DNA from: Clostridia bacterium | GTDB lineage: Bacteria; Bacillota; Clostridia; Monoglobales; Monoglobaceae | Assembly: GCA_900769795.1 (NCBI GenBank) | Contig: CAAGHZ010000004.1 | Location: forward strand, 1 to 13,279 | DNA: 13,279 bases | Direction of reading: 5' to 3' | In this document: positions 1 to 6,466 of the stretch, piece after piece | How the letters are laid out: the number at the start of each line of letters is the position of its first letter | Position numbering within the stretch: position 1 is the stretch's first letter | Translations under genes and position numbers: made by a program | The notes under the pieces: model-generated | Databases searched by the model: none | Told to the model about the DNA's origin: nothing | Seen by the model: the letters and a program-made list of their open reading frames with translations, nothing else

Positions 1-633
1 AGAGTGTGAAAGCATTGCAACCATAGCCTCTTTCTCAACAAGAAGTTCAAAAGATTCTGCAGAGCAAGCCGCAATTGCAGCAAGTTTCTCCGGATCAGGA
101 TTCTGTTCAAGACCGCTGTCTGCAAAAATGAACGCACCATCAGCACCATATTCACAATCAGGAACAACCATTACGAAGAATGCTGACACAAGTTTTACAC
201 CAGGCTTTGTCTTGATTATCTGAAGACTTGGACGAAGTGTGTTTGCAGTAGAGTGGCAAGCACCTGATACAACACCGTCTGCGTCACCTGCTTTAACCAT
301 AAGACAAGCATAGTACATATAATCACCAAGGGCAGTTGCTTTTGCTTCTTCGTATGTAAGGCCCTTTGACTTTCTCAGTTCAACAAAGAGGTTAAGATAC
401 TCCTCTGTCTTTTCGTATGTAAATGGGTCAATAATTGTAGCACCTGTAATATCGAAGCCCTTGCTGTTCTCAGCAACTTCTTCAGGGGTACCAATAATTA
501 CAACATTTGCAATGTCTTCTTTGAGGACAGTTTCTGCCGCCTCAAAAGTTCTTGGGTCCATAGACTCGGGAAGAACAATGGTCTTTTTGTCTGCTCTTGC
601 CCTTTCTTTAATCTGCTCTAAAAATTTACTCAT
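1..633 (-). CDS. pta: Phosphate acetyltransferase, N-terminal part (cut by left edge)
   Basis: Phosphate acetyltransferase interconverts acetyl-CoA and acetyl phosphate in the cytosol; with acetate kinase it yields ATP and acetate in fermenting bacteria. The visible 211 residues begin MSKFLEQIKERARADKKTIV and carry the family stretch GDADGVVSGACHST (residues 116-129) followed by LRP (133-135), then a conserved FF.M..P segment (152-158) and FADSG (170-174). The family is usually about 330 residues, so roughly the last third, including catalytic C-terminal residues, lies off the window. The ATG start at 633 is set by a GGAGG ribosome binding site at 641-645 with 7-nt spacing. Transcribed away from the plus-strand gene at 831. 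The assignment is based on recognisable sequence; a related phosphate butyryltransferase is possible but fits less well. Confidence 0.93.
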   Translation of the reverse strand, partial: MSKFLEQIKERARADKKTIVLPESMDPRTFEAAETVLKEDIANVVIIGTPEEVAENSKGFDITGATIIDPFTYEKTEEYLNLFVELRKSKGLTYEEAKATALGDYMYYACLMVKAGDADGVVSGACHSTANTLRPSLQIIKTKPGVKLVSAFFVMVVPDCEYGADGAFIFADSGLEQNPDPEKLAAIAACSAESFELLVEKEAMVAMLSHS

Positions 634-668
634 TTCAATGCCTCCATATGCATAATTCAATACCATAT

Positions 669-697
669 ATTATACACCTATCTTTTCAGTAAAACAA
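669..697 (-). promoter_or_regulatory. Predicted sigma-A promoter for pta
   Basis: On the minus strand a perfect TATAAT (-10, at 669-674) lies 17 nt downstream of TTGTTT (-35, at 692-697; three of six consensus bases). The start of transcription would be near 662, giving a leader of about 30 nt before the pta ATG at 633. The -10 is strong and the -35 is weak, so an activator could matter. Confidence 0.55.
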
Positions 698-716
698 GTA
701 TAAATTTGAAAAATTT

Positions 717-739
717 TGATATTTTTTGAAAAAATATCA
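717..739. promoter_or_regulatory. Perfect AT-rich palindrome between divergent promoters
   Basis: TGATATTTTTT and AAAAAATATCA form an uninterrupted 11-bp inverted repeat around a single central base (728). It sits about 65 to 75 bp upstream of both predicted transcription starts (near 662 minus and near 802 plus). It could be an operator shared by pta and the TIM-barrel gene, or just a product of very AT-rich DNA. No known regulator motif is recognised. Confidence 0.35.
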
Positions 740-766
740 TATATATTTTGCACAAAAGATTGTCTA

Positions 767-795
767 TTGACATTTTTATGTTTTTTGGCTACAAT
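767..795 (+). promoter_or_regulatory. Sigma-A promoter for the TIM-barrel gene
   Basis: TTGACA (767-772) and TACAAT (790-795) are separated by exactly 17 nt, which is near consensus. Transcription would start near 802, leaving a leader of about 29 nt with a GAAAGGA ribosome binding site at 815-821. Confidence 0.8.
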
Positions 796-830
796 TTGAA
801 GGTAAACAAATACAGAAAGGACTTATATAA

Positions 831-1658
831 ATGGATTTTTCAAATTATAAATTTGGTCTGAGAGGCCATGATATTGCAAATAACTTTGATGATATGTGCC
901 GCATCGCAAAAGAGACAGGCGTGCCGAATCTGCAGTTTGCACTTGCAAGAACTGTAAACAATATAAACTTTGACGAAATAGGCTACGATGACGCTCTTGC
1001 AAAAAAGATAAAAACTCAACTTGACGAACACGATTTGACTGTATCCGTCCTCGGTTGCTATATAAATCCCATTGACCAGAACCCTGATTCTCTGAAAGTT
1101 CAGCTAAAGCGTTTTGAGAACTTTATCCGCTATGCCGCAGTTTTTGATGCAAGAGTTATCGGCACAGAGACCGGAAGCCTTGGCTCTTTAGAGGCAACCC
1201 GCTCTGAGGAGAATTATCAGTTCCTCCTTGGCAATCTTCGCCCCCTTGTAAAGGTTGCAGAAGAATGTGGGGTAACAATGGCAATTGAGCCGGTATGGCA
1301 GTTTACCATATACTCAGTTGAAGTTATGAAGAGACTGCTTGACGATATAGACTCAAACAATCTTGCGGTTATCCTTGATATGTCAAATATTACAGTCGCT
1401 GAAAATCTCCACGAACAGGACGAGACCATAAACAAGGCATTTGACATACTTGGCGATAAGATATACGCAGTGCATGTAAAGGACTTTACTATCAACGGTG
1501 ACGAAAAGAAGTTTGCAACCACCTGCACAGGTCAGCTTAACATAAAACTCCTCTTTGAGCGTATGAACGGACTCAAAAAACTGCCTGATATTATTCTTGA
1601 CGAACTTCCCGTTGCTTCCTACAACACTGCACTTGAAAATTTAAAGAAAATACTGTAA
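831..1658 (+). CDS. Sugar phosphate isomerase/epimerase-like TIM-barrel protein
   Basis: A 275-residue protein of the xylose-isomerase-like TIM-barrel (AP endonuclease 2 fold) superfamily, whose members isomerise or epimerise sugars and polyols with a divalent metal. The expected metal/catalytic residues are all visible in their usual strand-end motifs: E153 in AIEPV, D183 in ILDMSN, H215 in VHVKDF and E258 in LDELP. The stretch GCYINP (75-80) and GTETGS (111-116) also fit the fold. There is no signal peptide, so it is cytosolic. The ATG at 831 has a GAAAGGA site 9 nt upstream. It is monocistronic, with its own promoter and a hairpin terminator. The exact substrate cannot be read from sequence and no carbohydrate operon surrounds it. 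Confidence 0.85.
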   Translation: MDFSNYKFGLRGHDIANNFDDMCRIAKETGVPNLQFALARTVNNINFDEIGYDDALAKKIKTQLDEHDLTVSVLGCYINPIDQNPDSLKVQLKRFENFIRYAAVFDARVIGTETGSLGSLEATRSEENYQFLLGNLRPLVKVAEECGVTMAIEPVWQFTIYSVEVMKRLLDDIDSNNLAVILDMSNITVAENLHEQDETINKAFDILGDKIYAVHVKDFTINGDEKKFATTCTGQLNIKLLFERMNGLKKLPDIILDELPVASYNTALENLKKIL

Positions 1659-1690
1659 AGAAAGGGTGCCTCAGGCACCCTTTCTTTATA
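1657..1690. terminator. Bidirectional hairpin terminator between convergent genes
   Basis: AAAGAAAGGGTGCC (1657-1670) pairs perfectly with GGCACCCTTTCTTT (1674-1687) around a 3-nt TCA loop. The arms overlap the stop codons of both flanking convergent genes. The plus-strand tail is TTTCTTTATATT and the minus-strand tail is TTTCTTTACAG, so it can end transcription in both directions. Confidence 0.8.
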
Positions 1691-2258
1691 TTATCATCTG
1701 TCCGTAGCCTGCCGCAATGCCAAGAGCCGCGGCAATCAATATAACCACAATCGGATGTGTCTTCTTTTTGAAGATTAAAAATGCAGAAACTGCAAAAATT
1801 ATAAGCGAACACAAAAGTTCAATACTCAAAAGTGTGTCAACCGATATTCCATTTGGGAAAAGCGCGGTTTTACCAACTGTCACAACTGCTGTGCCTATAA
1901 GTCCGATAACCGCAGGACGAAGACCTTTCATACAACCCTCTACCACGCTGCTATTTTTAAACTTTTCAAAGCATTTTGCAACAATCAGAATAATAATAAA
2001 AGATGGTAAAACAACACCGAGTGTTGCACAAACAGAGCCAAACATTCCGCCCAATTGACCTCCAACATAGGTTGCAATGTTTACGGCAAACGGGCCGGGC
2101 GTTGACTCGCTTACTGCTATAAAGTTGACGATTGCTTCTTCCGGCAGCCACTTATTGTTTAAAACTTCTTCTGTAATCAAAGGCAACATTGCATATCCGC
2201 CGCCAAAGGTAAATGCTCCGATTTTAAAGAAGGTCAGAAATAACTTAAGAAAAATCAT
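1686..2258 (-). CDS. Chromate transporter family (CHR) protein, second of a pair
   Basis: A 190-residue integral membrane protein of the CHR family in its short, one-domain form. It shows the family hallmarks FGGGYAM (residues 18-24), ESTPGPFAVN (51-60) and LGVVLPSF, followed by several hydrophobic helices. Short CHR proteins are normally encoded as adjacent pairs that work together as an anion exporter; chromate efflux is the characterised role of the family but the natural substrate here is unknown. The start at 2258 is chosen over an upstream ATG at 2312 because GAGGAGG lies 8 nt before it, the N-terminus then matches its partner, and the ATG overlaps the preceding gene's TGA (ATGA), which implies translational coupling. 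Confidence 0.88.
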   Translation of the reverse strand: MIFLKLFLTFFKIGAFTFGGGYAMLPLITEEVLNNKWLPEEAIVNFIAVSESTPGPFAVNIATYVGGQLGGMFGSVCATLGVVLPSFIIILIVAKCFEKFKNSSVVEGCMKGLRPAVIGLIGTAVVTVGKTALFPNGISVDTLLSIELLCSLIIFAVSAFLIFKKKTHPIVVILIAAALGIAAGYGQMII

Positions 2259-2815
2259 TCGGGCATCCTCCTCTTTGCAATAAATGACGATATAAGGCCC
2301 ATCAGCGCACAAGCAATAAGAACTATTAAAATATTAACGTCAAAAATCCCTGCCGCTATAAACGATGCCCCCATAACAATGTAAGACACTATGCCTTTCG
2401 GACATTGCTTATACATAGACAAAAGTGCCTTGATTACCAGAGCAAGTACGCCCGCTCTTATACCCATAAAAGCAAACTGTACCGCCTGAATGTGCTGAAA
2501 CTGCTCAAGCACATAAGAAATTATTGTAATAATTACAAAGGACGGCAAGACAACGCCTAAGGTTGAAAACATTGCTCCAAAAAAGCCTGCAACCTTATAT
2601 CCTACAAAGGTAGCGGAATTTACTGCAATCGGCCCCGGCGTAGACTCTGCAATTGCTATAATGTCCAAAATATCATCATTTGTAATCCACTTCTTATTTT
2701 CTACAACTTCTCTCGAAATCAGGGGTATCATTGCATATCCGCCGCCAAATGTAAACGCCCCTATTTTAAAGAAGACACAAAAAAGCGTCCATATCTTTTT
2801 TAACCTCTCTGTCAT
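2255..2815 (-). CDS. Chromate transporter family (CHR) protein, first of a pair
   Basis: A 186-residue membrane protein homologous to the next gene. It has FGGGYAM (residues 23-29), ESTPGPIAVN (57-66), FVGYKVAGF and LGVVLPSF (86-93), then hydrophobic helices to the C-terminus, which ends in a basic SSFIAKRRMPE tail. It starts at an ATG preceded by GGAGG with good spacing and ends in a 4-nt overlap with its partner. It lies 37 nt after the flavodoxin-like gene, with no terminator between them, so the three genes are probably one transcript. Short CHR pairs are thought to assemble with opposite membrane topology; this is family knowledge, not something shown here. Confidence 0.88.
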   Translation of the reverse strand: MTERLKKIWTLFCVFFKIGAFTFGGGYAMIPLISREVVENKKWITNDDILDIIAIAESTPGPIAVNSATFVGYKVAGFFGAMFSTLGVVLPSFVIITIISYVLEQFQHIQAVQFAFMGIRAGVLALVIKALLSMYKQCPKGIVSYIVMGASFIAAGIFDVNILIVLIACALMGLISSFIAKRRMPE

Positions 2816-2852
2816 AACATCCTCCGACTTGTCTTATTATTCTTCTTCAGTT

Positions 2853-3380
2853 TTATTCTTTCACGTAATTAACAAGTTCCTTTATCAATGCCCTGTCAGT
2901 AAAATCTCCGTCAAGGTCACACAAATTGATAAGAAGTTTCTCCATTTCTGTAGGATTCTTCTTGTCTGACATTATCTTTTTCAAGGTTTTTAATGCAGTT
3001 CTGTGCACCAGCGAGAGTTCAGATACTACCATCCTTCCGGGGTAATTAAACACTGTAATATTTTCGGGCTTGCCGCCTTTAAAATTCTTTTCAATTACAA
3101 GTTTGTCGTAATACTCTCTGCAATCTGTCGGTGTTATGCCCGTTGTATATACTACAATATTTTTATCCCTCAGATTTTCTATATTCTTTGTAATAATCGA
3201 CACACCTGCTATAACCTCGGCATAAAGTCCGCCACCGTATATTATGGTATCATACTTATACAAATCTTCTGCCTTTACTTTTGATACCTCAACAATCTCA
3301 CATGATAACTCCTCTGCAATCCACTGTGCATAACTTCTTGTCGACCCATATTTGGATTTATAGATAACAATTGTTTTCAT
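2853..3380 (-). CDS. Flavodoxin-like domain protein
   Basis: A 175-residue cytosolic protein with a flavodoxin fold. The N-terminus MKTIVIYKSKYGSTRSYA contains the FMN phosphate-binding loop SKYGSTRS (residues 9-16), and the second flavin-contact segment is seen as DTIIYGGGLYA (44-54), followed by VVYTTG (76-81). It resembles the flavodoxin-domain / HemG-like group rather than a classical short electron-transfer flavodoxin, because it continues past the core with a helical, basic C-terminal part. The start at 3380 is chosen over an upstream ATG at 3413 because AAGGAG at 3387-3392 lies 6 nt before it and the protein then begins directly with the first beta strand. Its redox partner is unknown; it leads the operon with the CHR transporters. 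Confidence 0.82.
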   Translation of the reverse strand: MKTIVIYKSKYGSTRSYAQWIAEELSCEIVEVSKVKAEDLYKYDTIIYGGGLYAEVIAGVSIITKNIENLRDKNIVVYTTGITPTDCREYYDKLVIEKNFKGGKPENITVFNYPGRMVVSELSLVHRTALKTLKKIMSDKKNPTEMEKLLINLCDLDGDFTDRALIKELVNYVKE

Positions 3381-3412
3381 AACATACTCCTTGTAATATG
3401 TAATACACTTCA

Positions 3413-3441
3413 ATTATATGCCGATATATCAAACATAACAC
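3413..3441 (-). promoter_or_regulatory. Possible promoter for the flavodoxin-CHR operon
   Basis: A perfect TATAAT (3413-3418, minus strand) lies 17 nt from GTGTTA (3436-3441), a weak -35. Transcription would start near 3406, about 26 nt before the flavodoxin ATG. The -35 match is only three of six bases, so confidence is moderate. Confidence 0.45.
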
Positions 3442-3466
3442 TGCCGGGCCCAAATAGAGCCCGGCA
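3442..3466 (-). terminator. Hairpin after the V-ATPase operon, probable terminator
   Basis: TGCCGGGC (3442-3449) and GCCCGGCA (3459-3466) form an 8-bp GC-rich stem with a 9-nt loop, 15 nt past the stop of subunit K. On the minus strand it is followed by GTGTTATGTTTG, a poor U-tract, so it may be leaky and allow some read-through into the flavodoxin-CHR genes. Confidence 0.55.
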
Positions 3467-3481
3467 AAATATTTTTTAGGA

Positions 3482-3907
3482 TTAGCCCAAAGCGACCATG
3501 CTGAAAACAAGTGCAAAAAGTGCAACCGTCTCACAAAGACCAACAACGGTGATGTACTGAGAAAAGCCCTTACCCGTCTCCGCAAGTGCATCTGCACCTG
3601 CAGCACCGGCCTTACCCTGGAATACCGCAGAAAACGCCATAGCGACACCTGATGCGATACCAAGGCCAAGCAAGAATGCAGGGTCTGCAGTAGATGCCTT
3701 CATCTGCTGCATAAGAAGAAAACCGTAAATCGTCTGTGTAAGTGGCGCACCTGCAAATACTGTAAGAATAAATGGCGCCGCTTTGTTACTCATATAACAC
3801 TTCTTCCACGCACCGATTGATGCCTGACCTGCAATACCGATACCAATAGCAGAGCCGATTGCGGCAATGCCCATACACAACGCTGTTCCTAATAATCCAA
3901 AATTCAT
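3482..3907 (-). CDS. ntpK: V-type ATPase subunit K (membrane ring proteolipid)
   Basis: A 141-residue, four-helix proteolipid (two fused hairpins) that forms the rotating ion-carrying ring in the membrane. Helices lie at about 4-27, 44-68, 76-98 and 117-140. The ion site is visible: T57 and Q58 in GAPLTQTIYGF, Q97 in FQGKAGAAG and the carboxylate E126 in GLCETVAL. These match the Na+-coordinating Thr64, Gln65, Gln110 and Glu139 of Enterococcus hirae NtpK, with the same 29-residue Gln-to-Glu spacing, so Na+ coupling is predicted. Only the second hairpin carries the Glu, as is normal for V-type K. The ATG has AAGGAG 7 nt upstream. It is the last gene of the operon, 23 nt after subunit I. Confidence 0.93.
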   Translation of the reverse strand: MNFGLLGTALCMGIAAIGSAIGIGIAGQASIGAWKKCYMSNKAAPFILTVFAGAPLTQTIYGFLLMQQMKASTADPAFLLGLGIASGVAMAFSAVFQGKAGAAGADALAETGKGFSQYITVVGLCETVALFALVFSMVALG

Positions 3908-3930
3908 AATTATTCTCCTTTATATTCAAT

Positions 3931-5835
3931 TTATTCTTCAAATGGTTTAAACTTATGTCCACTCCATGACATATCCAGATGCGAAGAAAATTCAAGCGTA
4001 TTCAGTCTGATTCCGTGAACTATTACAGACAAAATGTTTAATATCATATTCAGTCCATGACCAAACACCAAAAGAACAATGGCAAGTATCATAAACAAGA
4101 AATTGCCAAGTAGGGGTCCTGCAAGCTCATTTACCGTCGCAGATATTGCCGCACCCGCAAGGCCAACGGCCCAAAGTCGTATATATGAAACAATGTCCGA
4201 AAATACATTTACTACGCCAAGAAGCACCGATACAATGTCTGCAAAACTTGCAAGTATAGCCCTTAGAACGCTTCCCTCATAATTTGCAAATACAAAACTG
4301 AGGAAAAATCCTAACGCTATAAGCACAAGCGAAACTGTACCAACAGGAACGCCGCCAACTACCAGTCCAAAACTGAATACCTCGGCGTTGACCACAAGAC
4401 TTAGTACAAGATAATAAATGCCGACAAGTTGCAGAATCGAGCCTATATGCGAGAGCATTTTCAGGCTTTTTCTGTTTCGCTTCGCACCTTTAATGTGAGC
4501 AACTGTCAACTGAACAAGGGCAAGTGAGAAGCAGAATATCTGCAAATTCTGTGCCGTTGTAAGTCCTGCACCGTTTGGATCCCATGGCAGATGCCATATC
4601 TTGTCGCCGTACACATTTGAAATTACCGGTATTGACAAGGATTTAAGCCAGTTTGGCAATTGCTCAGGCGAGAGACCAAACCATGTACAGGTAAGGGTCC
4701 CCCATAATATCGTTGACAATCCGAAAAGTCCTATAAGCAAAAATGCAGGCAAAATCGGTTTTTTTGCTACAAGTGATTTAACTATCGGCACAGCCGCAAC
4801 TGTACAAATAATCAAACCATATCCGCCGTCTCCGAAAATTATACCAAAGAAAATCAGTATAAACGCCAGAAACCATCCGGAAATATCGTATTCAAAATAT
4901 CCGGGCACTGTACCTAAAAAGTCGGTCAAAGGATATATCAGACTTGCAAATCTGTTATTTTTAAGTTTTGTCGGCACGTCGTCTTCTTCCGTTGGCTCTT
5001 CCACAATAAGCCCCCAGGAACTTTCTGTCGACATCTCTTTTAACCTATCAACGTTCTCTGCCTCTATATATCCCTTAAAGTAGGCAATCGAAACCTGCTT
5101 TTTATAATCTGACGATATTTTCTCATCCGACATACCTGTTACATAAGTTTCGAACTCTACTTCCTTCTCTACGGCTTTTATTGCGTTTTTTATACCATCA
5201 TAACATTCGGCATAAGATAACACTTTGTCATCTATGGCATTGGCTCTCTCTGTCAAATTGTCAATATTCTGTCTCATCTGAGCGGTTGACATTTTCGGAA
5301 GCATCAATCGATAATTATTGATGCATGACAATACTTCCTCATCATTTAAATCCGCTTTTGACAAGAGAAATTTCACAGATGATTTATCTCCCGCTATCTT
5401 TACTGTCTTTATGCTATCAGGAAGAGCATCGTATTCACCCGCAGGCATTTCATAAACCTCAACACCTTTTGACGCAAGGCTATATATACTGTCCGGGTCA
5501 ATATCTCCCCAACTTTTTAACCTATCAAGTTCTACACTTAGCGAAACTCTCTCTGACAGGCACTCTTTTTTTTCTTCTGCCAGAGCCATAATTTCTTTTG
5601 CAATCGCCAAAGCCTCAGTATTATCTATTTCTTTTTGTACTACACCCTTTACTTTTCCTATTGAAAAAGCCGCTGCCTCCAACAGAGCAATTTGTTCTTT
5701 AAGCCTTGACAGTTTCTCTCCATATCCCTCGGCTATTTCAATATGAACAAGTCCGAGTTTGCGAAGTTTTTTCAATGTTTCTGCTTTTTTATCTCCCATC
5801 GTTATAAGGGAAACTTTTTTCATAGGCACGATCAT
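3931..5835 (-). CDS. ntpI: V-type ATPase subunit I (membrane stator, a-type)
   Basis: A 634-residue protein that forms the static half-channel next to the K ring and ties the peripheral stalk to the membrane. Residues 1-310 are cytosolic and partly coiled-coil; from about 320 onward there are hydrophobic membrane segments. The essential arginine that faces the ring carboxylate is R553 in SDIVSYIRLWAVGLAG, and a second conserved arginine is R610 in HGIRLNTLEF, near the C-terminus. The start at 5835 overlaps the subunit D stop (ATGA), indicating coupled translation; an internal Met five residues in is possible but lacks its own ribosome binding site. Length fits the bacterial family. Confidence 0.94.
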   Translation of the reverse strand: MIVPMKKVSLITMGDKKAETLKKLRKLGLVHIEIAEGYGEKLSRLKEQIALLEAAAFSIGKVKGVVQKEIDNTEALAIAKEIMALAEEKKECLSERVSLSVELDRLKSWGDIDPDSIYSLASKGVEVYEMPAGEYDALPDSIKTVKIAGDKSSVKFLLSKADLNDEEVLSCINNYRLMLPKMSTAQMRQNIDNLTERANAIDDKVLSYAECYDGIKNAIKAVEKEVEFETYVTGMSDEKISSDYKKQVSIAYFKGYIEAENVDRLKEMSTESSWGLIVEEPTEEDDVPTKLKNNRFASLIYPLTDFLGTVPGYFEYDISGWFLAFILIFFGIIFGDGGYGLIICTVAAVPIVKSLVAKKPILPAFLLIGLFGLSTILWGTLTCTWFGLSPEQLPNWLKSLSIPVISNVYGDKIWHLPWDPNGAGLTTAQNLQIFCFSLALVQLTVAHIKGAKRNRKSLKMLSHIGSILQLVGIYYLVLSLVVNAEVFSFGLVVGGVPVGTVSLVLIALGFFLSFVFANYEGSVLRAILASFADIVSVLLGVVNVFSDIVSYIRLWAVGLAGAAISATVNELAGPLLGNFLFMILAIVLLVFGHGLNMILNILSVIVHGIRLNTLEFSSHLDMSWSGHKFKPFEE

Positions 5836-6464
5836 AATGAATTAACCTGCCTTTCTGAATCATCGATATTGCGAAGTGCTATCTTTCGCTTGGAAATCTT
5901 GGAACGCACTACGGCACTGACCTGCTGATCTGCCATGTATATCGATATCTTCTTAATGTTTTCCTCTGTCTCGGGTATCTTCACCTTTTCAAAAAGGTTA
6001 ACTCTTTGCGAGGTCGCAAGAAGTTCCTTGCCAAGTAACCTGACCTGTTCATCAAGCACCTCTGCCTCTAAATCAAGCGACATTGCCCTCTCCATATGGT
6101 TTGCGGCAATATCAACCCAAAGAGGGGTCTTGTACAAATCATAGTCACCCCTTGAAAAATCCGCCCCTTCGAAGGTTGGAATATCAACTCCTGCAATATT
6201 GCCTGTGCCTTTGCGGATATTACTTACTTTTATTATCCCTTCCGGGAAGGCGTCTTTTTCAGCAAAAACGGCAATCCATTCATCAAAGCCCTTTTCAAGT
6301 TCTTCTCTTTCTTTTCTTACCGCTTTCGCATTGGCTTCTATGGTACGAATCTCTGCTTGAAGCTGTTGTTTTTTAAGTGTCAGGGTAGGCAAATATCTGC
6401 GGTACATTTTAAGAGCATCTTTTTGTACCTTTAACTCATTTTTAGTCAGTTTGATTTTTGCCAA
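5832..6464 (-). CDS. ntpD: V-type ATPase subunit D (central stalk), TTG start
   Basis: A 210-residue, mostly helical protein that forms the rotating central stalk inside the A3B3 head, equivalent to F-ATPase gamma. N-terminal (about 1-65) and C-terminal (about 120-195) long helices flank a short middle domain. The family signature TSQRVNLFEKVKIPETEENI lies at residues 151-170. The start codon appears to be TTG (6462-6464): translation from it gives the typical MAKIKLTKNEL beginning and AAGGAGGT lies 8 nt upstream, inside the last codons of subunit B. No suitable ATG exists nearby. It begins 2 nt after the B stop and overlaps subunit I by 4 nt. Confidence 0.93.
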   Translation of the reverse strand: MAKIKLTKNELKVQKDALKMYRRYLPTLTLKKQQLQAEIRTIEANAKAVRKEREELEKGFDEWIAVFAEKDAFPEGIIKVSNIRKGTGNIAGVDIPTFEGADFSRGDYDLYKTPLWVDIAANHMERAMSLDLEAEVLDEQVRLLGKELLATSQRVNLFEKVKIPETEENIKKISIYMADQQVSAVVRSKISKRKIALRNIDDSERQVNSL

Positions 6465-6466
6465 AA

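Noticed and set aside
461..655. 64-codon open frame on the plus strand
   Set aside because: It lies antisense to pta, has no ribosome binding site and its composition is that of the complementary strand of a conserved gene.
1217..1528. 103-codon open frame on the minus strand inside the TIM-barrel gene
   Set aside because: Antisense to a well-supported gene with all its catalytic motifs; no start signals of its own.
4601..5083. 160-codon open frame on the plus strand within subunit I
   Set aside because: Purely antisense to a conserved V-ATPase subunit; no family resemblance or ribosome binding site.
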